The notes: generated by a model not told the origin, from the letters alone. A stretch of DNA of 64,000 nt from Rhabdophis nuchalis (GCA_039707465.1 CM077648.1:22506119-22570118), one strand, 5' to 3'. Positions 44,123 to 55,830 are shown, numbered from the stretch's first letter. Translations and numbers: made by a program.

Positions 44123-44314
44123 CAGAGGTGGTATTCAGCCGGTTCTCTCTGGTTCAGCCAAACCGGTAGCAATGGCTGCGGGAGGCTTCGCCCACCCATC
44201 CTGACGTAGTGCGCGAGCACTGCGCATACACAGAATGCGGTGCACATGTGTAAGACATGGCACATGCACTCACATTTGTGAACCGTTAGAGAAGGTAAGT
44301 GAATTCCACCTTTG
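44123..44314. mobile_element. hAT MITE (GAGGTGGTATTCAG family), 192 bp
   Basis: Perfect duplication aagaaaac (44115-44122, 44315-44322). Ends CAGAGGTGGTATTCAGCC and GTGAATTCCACCTTTG. Confidence 0.9.
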
Positions 44315-44425
44315 AAGAAAACCCATTTTAGCCAAATGCTGAACTGACTAGATCTCAATGAGCAACTCAGTCTGCAAATGAAAAGTAAGAACTACCAGAC
44401 ATTATGATTATCCCAGACTAGATAC

Positions 44426-44482
44426 TAGATTATTTATTTGTTTGTTTGTTTATTTATTTACTTATTTATTTATTTATTTTAT
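44426..44482. repeat. (TTTA)/(TTTG) microsatellite
   Basis: ATTTATTTGTTTGTTTG followed by TTTATTTATTTA. Confidence 0.9.
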
Positions 44483-44573
44483 TCATAAAACATGAAACTC
44501 AGCCAACTGAACATTTAAAAATGCATTGCAAATACTATTGATTGGTGCTAATGATTGATACAGTTTGCTGCCA

Positions 44574-44840
44574 GCATCCTAGGTATCAACCAAGTATCTT
44601 CGTAGAATGTAAGATGTTCCAAGTAGCACCGTTTTTTGCTGTTCCGCTGGTGTTATTGCAGGAAGCTGCAATTTGCTGATATATTTAGTGAAATTTTTGG
44701 ACATGGTGCCAATTGCCCCGATGACAAAGGGTGTCACTGTGACATGCTTCATCCATAGCCGTGTAGTTTCGATGGCCAGGTCGCGATATTTCATTATTTT
44801 TTCTGGTTCTTTTTCTTCAACTCTGGCATCTCCAGGAACA
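44574..44840 (-). pseudogene. R2/R4-like LINE C-terminal fragment
   Basis: The minus frame reads VPGDARVEEKEPEKIMKYRD, LAIETTRLWMK, TVTPFVIGAIGTMSKNFTKY, then QQKTVLLGTSYILRRYLVD and stop. I recognise the (v)PGD.rv..KE.EKi.kY.dL...W....v.PvviGalG...LLGTa.IlR..L pattern closing the single ORF of R2/R4/Dong-type LINEs, where a restriction-like endonuclease domain lies. Only this terminal 88 residues is present, abutting an L2 end at 44845. The clade call is tentative. Confidence 0.6.
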
Positions 44841-44844
44841 TATA

Positions 44845-45258
44845 TATTATATTTATATTTATTCAATTTATACCCCGCCCTTCTCCAAACGGACCCAGGG
44901 CGACGCACAGGAAAATTAAAATACATACAAAACATCATATAAAATTTAAAAAACTAATTCAATAGAACCTGTGCTAAAACCAGATTAAAATCCCCAAATC
45001 TAAAAGTCAGTATAGGGGGCTACGCTAGGCCGGCTAGATGGAACAAATGTGTCTTAAGAAGAGGCGGAGGTCAGAGATGGTGCGAAGTTCAGGGGGTAAG
45101 TCGTTCCAAAGGGCTGGACCTGCCACAGAGAAGGCTCTCCCCCTGGGTGTCGCCAGTCGGCATTGTCCGGCCGACGGCACCCTGAGGAGGCCCTCTCTGT
45201 GGGAGCGTATTGGTCTGAGGGATGTATGGGGCAGGAGGCGGTCTCGCATATAACTAGG
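44845..45258 (-). mobile_element. L2-clade LINE 3' end (twin of 34735-35160)
   Basis: Matches the 34735 copy nearly base for base, apart from a few substitutions and two short deletions (near 45000 and 45058). Shares TATTCAATTTATACCCCGCC. Confidence 0.88.
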
Positions 45259-45263
45259 CCTAT

Positions 45264-45320
45264 CTTCTTCTTCTTCTTCTTCTTCTTCTTCTTCTTCTTC
45301 TTCTTCTTCTTCTTCTTCTT

Positions 45321-45351
<31 letters not shown>

Positions 45352-45384
45352 TTATTATTATTATTATTATTATTTTTATTTTTA

Positions 45385-45415
<31 letters not shown>

Positions 45416-45507
45416 TATTTTATTTATTTTATTTATTTTATTTATTTTATTTATTTTATTTATTTTATTTATTTTATTTATTTTATTTATTTTATTTATT
45501 TTATTTA
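45264..45507. repeat. Compound (TTC)-(TTA)-(TTTTTA)-(TTTTATTTA) microsatellite, 244 bp
   Basis: About 28 TTC units, then TTA units, then TTTTTA units, then a regular TTTTATTTA array. The motif lengthens stepwise from 3 to 9 bp. Confidence 0.97.
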
Positions 45508-46587
45508 TGTTGCTGAGAGTTGGTGATTAACAACGTAACGGCCAAGTAAGTAAGTAACAGTAAACCAATAACTATCAATAAATGCATATACGTATTATAG
45601 GTATCTGAAACTTGGGATAGATGTAAATCTTAATAAAATTTTAATAGCCTTTAAGAGTTTTAAAATCACTCTGTACTTTCCAAAGTGTTTGCTTCTTTGT
45701 TTGATAGTTTATATATCCCATTTTACTTCAGGAGCAAAAAAAAAAAAAAAGTCACATGTATAGGCCTGTAGCATGTATGTCGCAGTACTTCTGTGAAGGC
45801 AGCTAACTTGCGAGGAAGAAGAACTGACCCCAAATTATCCCATGAATCTGAAAAAAGAAAAAAGAAAGGTGCTGGTGAAATAATATTTATCCCTGCGGTT
45901 CTAGAAAGCTGTTTTTCAAACAAGAGAGAAGCAGTGACCTTTTATGAATACTTCAGATTGCATCAATTTTTCCTCATATTCTCTGTCATTCTTTCGCTTA
46001 CCCTGCTAACATACAATGGCAGGTGGGCCTTAATTTGAGCCAGGGGTGAGTGCCAAGATCTTTATTTCTCTCAGTGCTGAGCCTCAGTTTTACAGTAATA
46101 AATTTGATGTTGCTTCTTATGTTCTCCATGCTATATACCAGGGAACTGTGCAATTTCTTCTGAAGAGAAAGTCACTTGTGGCTCTTGTGTGGCATGCCTG
46201 GGGCTGCACTTGAACAAAATAGTGGGGCTAGGGCAATCATCAATCAATCAGTCAATGTGATCTCATTCCATTAAATGCAATTACAGGATTACCCTACAAT
46301 GAAGAGGATTCCTGAGGTGAAGGGGTTGCCACACAATTAGAAGAAAATCATACAGCCTGAACTTGGAGACAGATTTGCTTCTTGTCCCTTCAACAAATTC
46401 TATTCAGCTTCATGAATACAAAAGGATATGCTTGCGGGCTTGGTTTATAATCTCTCTCTGCTCATAATCTCTCTCTGCTAATAACACTGTGCACCTGTTC
46501 TCTTATTTTGCTCTGCAGTGACAACTACCTCTTCAAAAGGAAAGGATGGCTAGGGTTTTGTTAAACTTCAATTTATTTGAAAAGGTG
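45508..46587. other. No feature recognised
   Basis: About 1 kb, AT-rich, no coding evidence. Confidence 0.5.
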
Positions 46588-46599
46588 TAATCTTTGCAA

Positions 46600-46933
46600 G
46601 CAAGGGCTCAGTGGCTCAGTGGCTAAGACGCTGAGCTTGTTGAACAGAAAGGTCAGCCGTTCGGCGGTTCGAATCCCTAGTGCTGTGTAACGGAGTGAGC
46701 TCCCATTACTTGTCCCAGCTTCTGCCAACCTAGCAGTTCGAAAGCATGTAAAAATGCAAGTAAAAAAATAGGCACCACCTATAAGGTAACAGTGTTCCGT
46801 GCACCTTTGGCATTTAGTCATGCCGGCTACATGACCATGGAGATGTCTTCGGACAGCACTGGCTCTTCGGCTTTGAACCGCCCCTTAGAGTTCAGAACAA
46901 CTAGCGCATATATGCGAGGGGAACCTTTACCTT
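46600..46933 (+). mobile_element. Sauria-type tRNA SINE, full length with 12-bp TSD
   Basis: Flanked by taatctttgcaa (46588-46599, 46934-46945). The head CTCAGTGGCTAAGACGCTGA and B box GGTTCGAATCC are followed by the GGAGTGAGCTCCCATTACTT conserved body and a Bov-B-like tail GGGGAACCTTTACC. The reference copy for the family in this window. Confidence 0.93.
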
Positions 46934-46945
46934 TAATCTTTGCAA

Positions 46946-48281
46946 AGGTGTAACTTGAAAGTATTAAAACTTTGCAATAGAGATTTTGAGTGCTCAGGTT
47001 CATAGTTTCAAGCCACGAAGGCCAAAACATATGTCATCTGTTTGCAGGAGAGTGGGAGAAAAGTGCCAATGTTTTTGTTTTTATTTTATTTAGCATAAAG
47101 CCTTTCCATCTAAAGTTGGGAAATGGTGTGGAGGTTGGCTTGGTAAAAAAATTACACAATCACTTTGTACCTGGGTAAAGTTAAAGGCATAATAACCCAA
47201 ATATTGGAACTTGCAACAATAACAACAGAAACAAAAGTCTGAAGAAAAAACCTGATTCCCTATGTAGCATCAAAATATGCTGAGAAAATTTCTTCATTGA
47301 AGGTTTGGAAAAATCAGTGCTACAAAGTTTTTAAATTATACATGGGAAATAGCAGCCTTGTACCTTTTTTTTTTTTTTGGCAACTTCCTATTAGTCTAAA
47401 CACTGGAAATAACTGTGGCCAAAACTGAGCATATTGCTATGAATACCATCTCTCTCTCTCCCTCTCCCTCCCCCTCCCTCTCTACCTCTACCTCTACCTC
47501 TACCTCTCTATTCCTCTATTGGTCTCTGTCTCTGTCTCTCTCCTTTTGAAGTATCAAATACTTCCATGATAGGTGGGATTTCTCCCCCTGAAAATAAGAT
47601 CCTAGAATAAAAGCTGTCATCAAAGGACCCCACCACTCAGTCTCTTTCTGTGCTTTCCCAGCTATTGCCTCTTCCTGTTCTTTCAGACCTCTACACAGAG
47701 CCAAAACACTGCTAGAATTCATAGCCAAATCAGCTAATTCCATGAATACATCATTATGGATAAATCATTGGCTAGTGAGTGGGCAGAGAGGGGGCGAGAA
47801 ACAAGAAACAAGGAGACCACAGTAGCAAATCCTTATCATAATAACCGATTCTCATAATTCCATCTCTGTCTTTCTGTCTCTTAATTTCCTTCAAGTCAGA
47901 CTTGACTCCTATAGACTCTATGGAGTAATTCATGCATTTCTCTACGAAACATTTTCAGAAACAGCTTGACAGGAAGAGACTGGTAGTATCCTTTTAGACT
48001 CATAATTTGTGTTTAAAAACATACACTTGCATGAAATACAGTTTTAGTCACTCCATGCATCTGATGGAAGAAACTGTATTTTTCAAAAAAGGATATGCGC
48101 CTTATTAATAAGCGGAAATGGTATTTACCAATTTCCTCTTAATGCTGGGAAAAAAATAAATACCTTTTAGAGAAAATTCTTGATTAGATTTAATCTCAGA
48201 TTAAAATTAATAGTGTTCATTTTGTGTGAAGGAAATTGTTTTATTGCTTTTGTTATTATTTACTTACTGCATTTATATCCA
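46946..48281. other. Unannotated except a CT-rich run
   Basis: (CT)n/(CTCTAC)n low complexity at 47449-47545. The rest has no recognised gene or repeat. Confidence 0.5.
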
Positions 48282-48289
48282 GGAGTGAA

Positions 48290-48606
48290 ATGCTAGTGGT
48301 TCAGACCAGTTCACCTGAATCAGTAGTAAAAATGCTATCGGTTCACCTGAACCAGTGATTAAAAAATGCTACCGTTGAACTATGTTCAACGATCAGCGGT
48401 GACATGTGATTTATATTAGTTAGAATCATCTGATTTCTTGCTTTCTAGCAGGAATTTTGTGATTCCCTCCCCCTTGCTGTTCTACTTACCTTTGCAGGTG
48501 CACTTGGTAGAAGGCTCCGCCCACCCGCCTGGACATCATCATGTCCCGTTTTTGACGCGCTGCACACTTGCAAACTGGTAGCGAATGTAAGTTGGTTTCC
48601 CCCTTG
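48290..48606. mobile_element. hAT MITE (GTGGGATGCTA family), 317 bp
   Basis: Starts CAGGAGTGAAATGCTAGTGG and ends TTGGTTTCCCCCTTG, with duplication tttatatc/tttataac (48282-48289, 48607-48614). Confidence 0.75.
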
Positions 48607-48614
48607 TTTATAAC

Positions 48615-49346
48615 CTTTTTCCTCACAGCTCAAGATAGCAATATATGGACATTTCCATAATTAGATTTCCACAAGACTTCCATAATGCAGATTGGGATGC
48701 AAAAACTAGAGTCATTTAGCTAGATCTGTGGTGGAGTGGAGCCGAGATCTAAACATGGTTGTCTTTCATCCAAGCAGAACGTTAATGATTTACTTATGCT
48801 CAACCAGCTGCCTTGAGCTTGAAGATCCTTTCTGCCACTGCTTGGTTTTTTTCCTCTTTTTGAAGAGGAATTTTAAAGTTCCACTTAATTCATATCTGAA
48901 TTGCTCCTTAGGCTCGGTCTTCTCAGTTCAAGGGAGAAGATATTGTTTTCACAGATTTTATCCTCACAGGCTCGAGAATGCTGATTCAGGCCAAGAGGCT
49001 GTGTGATTCATATGTCTGATATTTCACTGACATTTGCATTGCATCCCAGTTGGACTAGGGCAGATGTGGGCAGAACATAAATTATGATCTACTCATAAAT
49101 CCCTGAGCGATTTGCAGTAAATCATCTAAAAAAGCTTGATTCCCAAATGGAACACCAGTATGGGTTTTTTCCCACCTAAAATGGGCAGATGAAATGAAAA
49201 TTTTGGAGTAACCACAGGTGGGATTTTTTTTTAATGAACAGGATATTCCATCCAGTATTAGATACACATTCTTAAAGTTCATCATGTGTTCTCTTGCATT
49301 ACTTGTATACCTTTCACACACTTATTTTGATTGGTGGGTTTTAATA
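48615..49346. other. No feature recognised
   Basis: AT-rich; no repeat. Confidence 0.5.
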
Positions 49347-49354
49347 CCTTAGTA

Positions 49355-49489
49355 CAGGGGTCTGCAAAGTCGGCTCTTTTAAGACTGGTGGACTTCAACT
49401 CCCAGAATTCCCCAGCCAGCTATGCTGGCTGGGGAACTCTGGGAGTTGAAGTCCAACAGTCTTAAAAGAGCCGACTTTGCAGACCCCTG
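49355..49489. mobile_element. hAT fold-back MITE, 135 bp
   Basis: Ends CAGGGGTCTGCAAAGTCGGC and inverse; near-perfect arms around CCAGCTATGCTGG. Perfect duplication ccttagta (49347-49354, 49490-49497), central TA. Confidence 0.95.
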
Positions 49490-49937
49490 CCTTAGTAGAA
49501 GACTAGAAGAAACGGTATCAGTAGATACCATGTGCTGATAAAACTCCTCTCTAGGCATTCACTTGTTTGTCTGCCACATCTAGCTGTAATTTATAGTCTT
49601 TTAATTAAACAATGAAAAAGAAAGTAGGCATGGTATATCCCTTTACACCATAAATCCAATGATGACTATTAAGAAGTCACAAACAGTTTATATTGGAATC
49701 TCCTTAAACAACAACAGAAGTGCTGTAGTCTACTTCGACTTTTTTTAAAAAATAAAACCTTACTTTAAAAGTTTATGAGAAACCTTAAAATTCAAAATAA
49801 TAATTTTAAAACATTTACATAACTTTGGTTCTGGATAATGAACAGGGACTTGAACTGAATGTCCACTTCTCGTATATTTGGCTTATGTTAATTCTATTTA
49901 TTTATTGATTTAGCAAGCTAGCTTATGGTATAACATA

Positions 49938-50398
49938 CCGTATTTTTCAGAGTATATGACACATCCTTTTCCCTCAAAAAGAGGCTGAAATCAGGATGTG
50001 TCTTATACACTGAATACAGCATTTTGTGCCTCCCCAAACTCCACCCTGTTCACCAAATGGGGAGGGCAGAAATGAGTGAAAAACAGCCCGTTTTTCCCCT
50101 CCAGCCCCCCAGCAGCACTCTATAAGCTTCCTAAAGGCTATCCATGCCTCTTTTTTTGACAAAAAATGGGCTCGTTTTTGTGAAAAACGGGCCACTTTTT
50201 GCTACTTCCCCCCACCACTCTACAAGCCTCCCAAGGGTTATTCATGCCCTTTTTAAAAAACAAAATGGGCCCATTTTTGCAAACAACGGGCTGTTTTTGG
50301 AAGGTTTGCAGAGTGCAAAAACTTTTTTAAAAAAATTTGGTCTTCAAAACCTTGCTGCGTTTTATACTTTGGTGCATCTTATACTCCAAAAAATACAG
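49938..50398. mobile_element. TA-flanked MITE (CCGTATTTTTCAG family), intact
   Basis: Ends CCGTATTTTTCAGAGTATAT and TTATACTCCAAAAAATACAG, with TA at 49936-49937 and 50399-50400. Host sequence GCTAGCTTATGG(T/C)ATAACAT occurs both just left (49917-49935) and 15 bp right of the element. Confidence 0.88.
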
Positions 50399-50668
50399 TA
50401 TATAACCAGCTTGTGCTAGCTTATGGCATAACATACATGAACTTACAATGAATATTGACATTTCATCTAAATTAAAAGCACAGTAAAATATGAACGTTAA
50501 GAAGATTCATATACCAATGTCTTAGTTGCATAACAGTATTGCTTTTGTTGTACCGTTGCTTCCAACTATTGATTCAGAGATTTAGGAACTTTCCCAAATA
50601 TTCATCTCTTTCAACTTTTGCCCTGTAGCAAACTGCCTAAGAACGACCGCTGGCATTTGCGTGAAATC

Positions 50669-51272
50669 GGATAATAATAATAATAATAATAATACATTTT
50701 ATTTGTATACCGCTTCCTCTCCCCAAAGGGACTCGGAGCGGTGCACAGGGAATAACAAACCAATATAAAATACATAGAAAGATAAATAGTTAAAATACGA
50801 ATTAAACAATTGTCCCTGTGCTTAAATCCCCTAAATTAAATTACACTAAAAACCCCTAAAACCCTATCGAAAGACGGAAGACTAACCTAGGCCGGCCAAG
50901 CAGAAAAAGTGTGTTTTCAATTTTTGACGGAAGGAGCGGAGGTCCGTGGTTGTTCTAATTTCGGGGGGAAGGTCGTTCCAGAGGGCTGGGCCCACCACAG
51001 AGAAGGCCCTTCCCCTGGGCGTCGCCCGCTGGCATAGCCTAGTGGACGGCACCCGGAGAAGCCCCTCTCTGTGGGAGCGAATCGGCCGCAGGGATGTATG
51101 GGGCAGGATCCGATCCCGCAGATAACTAGGTCCCGAGCCATGGAGCGCTTTAAAGATGGTAACTAACACCTTGAAGCGCACCCGAAAGACAACAGGCAGC
51201 CAATGCAGCTCGCGCAAGAGCAGTGTTATGTGGGTAAACCTAGAGGTTCCCATTATTGCTCGTGCGGCTGCA
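50669..51272 (-). pseudogene. L2-clade LINE ORF2 C-terminus and 3' end
   Basis: Adjacent (AAT)n run 50669-50693, then the CGGAGCGGTGCACAGG hairpin. The minus frame 50882-51253 reads HITLLLRELHWLPVVFRVRF, KALHGSGPSYLRDRILPH and GRAFSVVGPALWNDLPPEIR, about 120 intact residues. The 3'-hairpin variant is shared with 17617 and 63485. No catalytic domain. Confidence 0.88.
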
Positions 51273-51685
51273 TAGTTGCTTGGTGTTCAGGATCTCTTCG
51301 TAATGAAGCTATTAGAGCCTGTCTCAGATATCTCAAGTTACATTGGCAGTTATTTCCTACTCTTGTCTCACTGTAACATGATAGCAGTTTTGGGTGTGGT
51401 GCTATTATCCTTGCTAATTGCTGTCCTGCTATTTTCATGCACACTCATTCTTGTCTTTCTATGCTTGAAAAATAAGCTTTAACTTCAAATATCTCCAAGA
51501 ATGCATTAGGTAGTGTACCAGTGATGCCACCAGCTTTCCCCTGACGATTCCATCGTCCTGATGCATGAGGTGGACAAGGCAATGTTGAGGCAAGTGAGAT
51601 CCTTCATAGACAATGAAAGTGGGATCCTTCAGGTAGATAATGGACAGATTACTTCCATGGCACTCATGGAACTCATGCTCTAGAG

Positions 51686-51817
51686 CACAGGCGTGAAACT
51701 TGTTGCGTCAAGTTGCCGTCACATGATGTTTCACTTTCTCCCCCCTTAATGGAGCTGGGATTGGTGTGGCCTCTGTGTGACTTATCTGGCCTGCAGGCTG
51801 CCAGTTTGACACCCTGG
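51686..51817. mobile_element. Short hAT element (GTGTCAAAC family)
   Basis: CACAGGCGTGAAACTTG...CCAGTTTGACACCCTGG flanked by ctctagag (51678-51685, 51818-51825), central TA. Ends have drifted by one or two bases. Confidence 0.75.
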
Positions 51818-51851
51818 CTCTAGAGGGAAACAGCTAGGGTTACTTGATAAG

Positions 51852-52072
51852 CACAGTGGTTAGAATGCAGTGTTACTACTTCTACTACTTCTGCTGACTG
51901 CCAGCAATTTGGTCATTACTGGCTGAAGGTTGACTCAGCCTTCCATCTTTCCGTGGGTGGGTGAGTAAAATGAGAATCCAGATTGTTGGGGGCAATATGC
52001 TGACTCTGTAAACTGTTTAGAGAGGGCTGTAAAGCATTATGATGCAGTATATAAGTCTAAGTGCTATTGTTA
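51852..52072 (+). mobile_element. tRNA-derived SINE (GTTAGAATGC head)
   Basis: CAGTGGTTAGAATGCAGTG, GTTGACTCAGCCTTCCATC, CAGATTGTTGGGGGCAATAT and the tail TATATAAGTCTAAGTGCTAT. Confidence 0.85.
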
Positions 52073-53083
52073 TTTTGGTGTACTGATTTTCCTATGTCTG
52101 CGTGATTTTGTTATGGTGGGTTTTTCAATGCCCACCCATCCAAAATTGGGAGTCCCTGGTCAAACTGGGAAAATGAGCAGGCATGTCAATACTCTTATTC
52201 CTTATTCCTCTTTCTGCTCATCGATATGTTTGTATCATGATTATCATTAGAACACCCACATTCACAAAACAAACAAATGCAGGCAAGTCTGTAAGCTTGC
52301 AGTTTTCAGCAATTGCTCTAAATGTATGCTGTTATAATAGCCCTGCACTGGGAATAGCTCCCAAGTGAGATAAACATGTTAAGAAAATTAAGACCTTTTA
52401 CTCTCCTGGAAACATAATATATTTTCTCTCTGTCACTTCGAAATAAGTTAATAATTAATAAGACATTAACAAGGGCCATCAAGTAGCATTTAACAGAACT
52501 TTAAAAGGAAGGCTTAGTAGAAAACATGTAGTGGGAGAGATTTGCCCTTATCTTTTAGATTATATTTGAAAAGAAAGAGTCAAAAATCATACCACCTTCC
52601 ATGGCATTCTCTTCTTTAGCAAAAAAACCCAATCTTGTATGAGTTAAAAGTTGTTGAGGTTTAAAAATAACAATAATGAAGCAGCATGGATTCAACCACC
52701 CAGCTACCACAATGTAGTTTTGTTTTATTAAGAAGCTTCCATGCAATTTGCTCAAGATTAGTACACCTTGCCAAATATGTTAAATGACAGATTACTTTGT
52801 GAATTAAGGAATGGCTGCCTAAAACTCTCCCAATTCTAGAGATTCCCTCCCTGCCTTCCTCCACCTCCTCCTCCATCTCTCTCTCCTCATCATTTCCCCA
52901 TGCTATTCATAATTAATCAAGCATTAGGTGGTACACTAGTTATTTTATTTCTAGGCCAAGGAGTCAGAAGAGGAATTATCAGAACAATAGTTTGAGGGGA
53001 GGGAAAATCACATTTTCTGAGAAAATAATTGAATGACATTACTTAGATATATTTTATTCCTTAATATCTAACATAGAATATAG
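52073..53083. other. No feature recognised
   Basis: About 1 kb, AT-rich; no coding evidence. Confidence 0.5.
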
Positions 53084-53122
53084 AATCATAGGACTGGAAG
53101 GGACCTTAGAGGTCTTGTAGTC

Positions 53123-53322
53123 CAGAGGTGGTATTGTACCAGTTTGGACCAGTTCACCGGAACTGGTACCAGAAATCATGGGTTCCCCCGCCCCCCTCCT
53201 GGCTCTATGGCATCCCATTTAGGCTTTTTTTTTTAGTGACAAGTGCATGCGCGGAAGGCTTAGTGCATGCATGGAGGTCACATTTGCAAATCAGTAGGGA
53301 AGGTAAGTAAATACCACTCCTG
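53123..53322. mobile_element. hAT MITE (GAGGTGGTATT family), 200 bp
   Basis: Ends CAGAGGTGGTATTGTACC and TAAATACCACTCCTG. Flanks ttgtagtc/tgctagtc (53115-53122, 53323-53330) match at six of eight positions. Confidence 0.75.
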
Positions 53323-53362
53323 TGCTAGTCCAACTCCCTGCTCAAGGCAGGAGACTTTATAT

Positions 53363-53476
53363 CAGGGGTCTCCAACCTTTGCAACTTTAAGTCTGAAGGA
53401 CTTCAGCTCCCAGAATTCTCCACCCAGCAAAGACCCCCTCCTTCAGACTTAAAGTTGCAAAGGTTGGAGACCCCTG
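53363..53476. mobile_element. hAT fold-back MITE, 114 bp
   Basis: Ends CAGGGGTCTCCAACC and GGTTGGAGACCCCTG. Perfect duplication ctttatat (53355-53362, 53477-53484), central TA. The right arm has lost about 20 bp next to the centre. Confidence 0.93.
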
Positions 53477-53551
53477 CTTTATATCATCCCAGTCAAACGG
53501 TTCTCCACCGACAGAAAATCAGAAAAAAAAGGAAGCACTGTCCCTTAAATA

Positions 53552-54547
53552 TTGTATTTTTTGGAGTGTAAGACACTCCGGAGTGTAAGACGCACCTTAG
53601 ATTTTGGGGAGGAAAATAAGAAACAAAAATTCTGCCTCTGCCTACCAGCATCCATGGTATTCAGCTGACACATGGTAACAAGGTCAGCCAATGAATAGGT
53701 ACAGCAAATAAGTCAGCCAATGAGGGCTATTTGGACTCTGAAATTTATTATTATTTATTTATTTTATTAGATTTATACCCCGCCCTTCTCCTTGTAAGGA
53801 CCCAGGGCGGCGCACAGGCAATATTAAAAACCATACAAAATTACAAAATACATTGTTAAAAAACTATTAAATTAAATCCCGTGCTAAAAACCCTTTTAAA
53901 ACCCTGAGAATTAAAATTTATTTTTATAAAAGTCAGAAGCGGGGGGTTATGCTAGGCCGGCTTGTTGGAATAAATACGTCTTGAGACGCTGGCGGAAGAG
54001 GCGAAGGTCGGTGGTGGTGTGTAGGTCGGGGGGGTAGGTCGTTCCAGAGGGCTGGGCCCGCCACAGAGAAGGCCCTTCCCCTGGGCATCACCAACCGGCA
54101 TTGCTGTGTGAGCAACGTGGAGACAGGAAGGAGCCTGACTTAGCTCAGAACTGAAAGTGAAACTGGTTGAGTTTTGCTTGTATTTACTGCTACCTTGGAA
54201 AACCTGCTTTTGTATTGGATATTATTATTATTATTTTGAATCCTGTTGAATCAGTTACTGTGCTTTCTGAATGTGATTGCTGCTGCAAACTCTGACCAGC
54301 CAGGTCAACTTCAGCACTTATTGCAGCCTGATTCAGCACAGCTGATTGGTAGGCAGACTGCCAGAATACACCCAATCAACTGTTCCAGGCTGTAGGGATT
54401 GCCACAGACCATCGCTGCCTCCATGCCTTGTGTTTTAGGCCTCTGGTGGGGGGGGGGGGGCTACATTTGGTGTACAAGATGCACCCAAATTCTTATCCTC
54501 TTTTTTTGTGGGAGGGGAAGGTGCATCTTATACTTTGAAAAATACAG
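53552..54547. mobile_element. TA-flanked MITE (CGTATTTTTTGG family) split by L2
   Basis: Left end after TA 53550-53551 (TTGTATTTTTTGGAGTGTAA), right end CATCTTATACTTTGAAAAAT before TA 54548-54549. L2 inserted at about 53745-54103. Confidence 0.75.
53745..54103 (-). mobile_element. L2-clade LINE 3' end
   Basis: TTTATACCCCGCCCTTCTCC, GGCTAGGCCGGC-type block, CTGGGCCCGCCACAGAGAAG; 5' truncated near ACCGGCATTGC. Confidence 0.87.
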
Positions 54548-54549
54548 TA

Positions 54550-55100
54550 GTCTCCTCTTCTGAGAATTTCTGTCAATCTAATGATTTCTTTATTTTTAAG
54601 GTACTATTCAAACAATCAAAATAATGTGTCACAAAAACATCACATAGAAATCAAATTAGTGATATTATTGGCAGCAGGAGGTGGAAAAGTGGAGTTATGA
54701 CAGCAAAGACACGGCCAGGAACCCAACACTTTCAAGAAATAGAAGAAACCAAACAGGGTCTCAGAACAGGTAGCAAAAATTGCCAAGAAGAAAAGAGACA
54801 CAAATGTCAAAAAAGATGAATATTTCAGGAAGGAATTTAAAAGAATTTCCGAGAACTGTTAGAAGGGACAAGAACTGAGAACAATATCACAGTGACATCT
54901 GTAAGTCACTGAACACAGAACACAGAACACAGAAAAGGAAAATTTCCCCAAAGTTGTCAGTACTCAGAAGGAGGTTCTAATGTTGACATGGTATTCCAAA
55001 GGCTCTAGTAACTGATTCAAATGTGATCAAGCAAATACAGAAGTATTATATTGAATTCAAGATTGAAGACACTTTAGAAAATATTCCTAATTAGCAAATT
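54550..55100. other. No feature recognised
   Basis: AT-rich, includes a short CACAGAAC triplication near 54912-54935. Confidence 0.5.
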
Positions 55101-55102
55101 CA

Positions 55103-55562
55103 AAATTCAAATTCAAATGTATTCGATTTATAAACCGCCTCCTCTCCCCAAAGGGACTCGGGGCGGTGTACAGGAAAAATTAAAAAACCATATAAAACAT
55201 ACAATATATACAAAGTTAAAAATGAATTAAATTAAACCTTACTAAAATTTAAAAAATATTTTAAATACAACCCACCTAAGCTAAAATTCCCTAAAGTCTA
55301 ATATCCATATACGTATTTGGCAGATGTTATATTGAGAGAGTCAAAACTGTTACGCAAGACCAGCTTGCTGAAAGAGATAGGTTTTAAGTGAACGGCAAAA
55401 GAGGGGAAGGTCCGTGATAGTGCGAAGTTCGGGGGGTAGGTCGTTCCAGAGGGCCGGCCCTGCCACAGAGAAGGCCCTACCCCTGGGCACCGCAAGCTGG
55501 CACTGACCAGCGGTTGGTACCCTCAGTAGGCCCTCTCTGTGGGAGCGTATTGGACGCAGGGA
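55103..55562 (-). mobile_element. L2-clade LINE 3' end
   Basis: TTATAAACCGCCTCCTCTCC, GGGGCGGTGTACAGG, and antisense ORF2 terminus (minus frame SLRPIRSHREGLLRVPTAGQ). Confidence 0.86.
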
Positions 55563-55565
55563 GGT

Positions 55566-55830
55566 AATAACAATAACAATAAAATGTAGGCTTATATGCT
55601 GCTTCATAGTACTTTTACAGCCCTCTCTAAGTTGTTTACAGAGTCAGCGTATTTCCCCCAACAATCTGCGTCCTCATTTTATCAACCTCGGAAGGATGGA
55701 AAGCTGAGGATGGAAAGCTGAGTCAATCTTCAGCCGGTCAGACTCAAACTGCCGAGTTGCTGGCAGTCAGTAGTCAGCAGAATTAGCCTGCACTACTGCA
55801 TTCTCACCACTGCGCCCCCATGGCTCTTTT
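55566..55830 (-). mobile_element. tRNA-derived SINE (GTTAAAGTGC family)
   Basis: CTTCATAGTACTTTTACAGC, CAACAATCTGCGTCCTCATT and a head near CACTGCGCCCCCATGGCTC. GGATGGAAAGCTGA is tandemly duplicated. Confidence 0.82.

Larger units (their letters stand above)
53084..53520 (-). mobile_element. CR1 fragment interrupted twice by hAT MITEs
   Basis: ATAGAATCATAGGACTGGAA, then CTAGTCCAACTCCCTGCTCA and TATCATCCCAGTCAAACGGT, which is inverse CR1 3' sequence. Insertions at 53123-53322 and 53363-53476 split it into three pieces. Confidence 0.75.

Noticed and set aside
51276..51482. 68-codon hydrophobic frame resembling a membrane peptide
   Set aside because: Starts at the edge of an L2 fragment, and T-rich DNA yields such leucine/isoleucine runs by chance.
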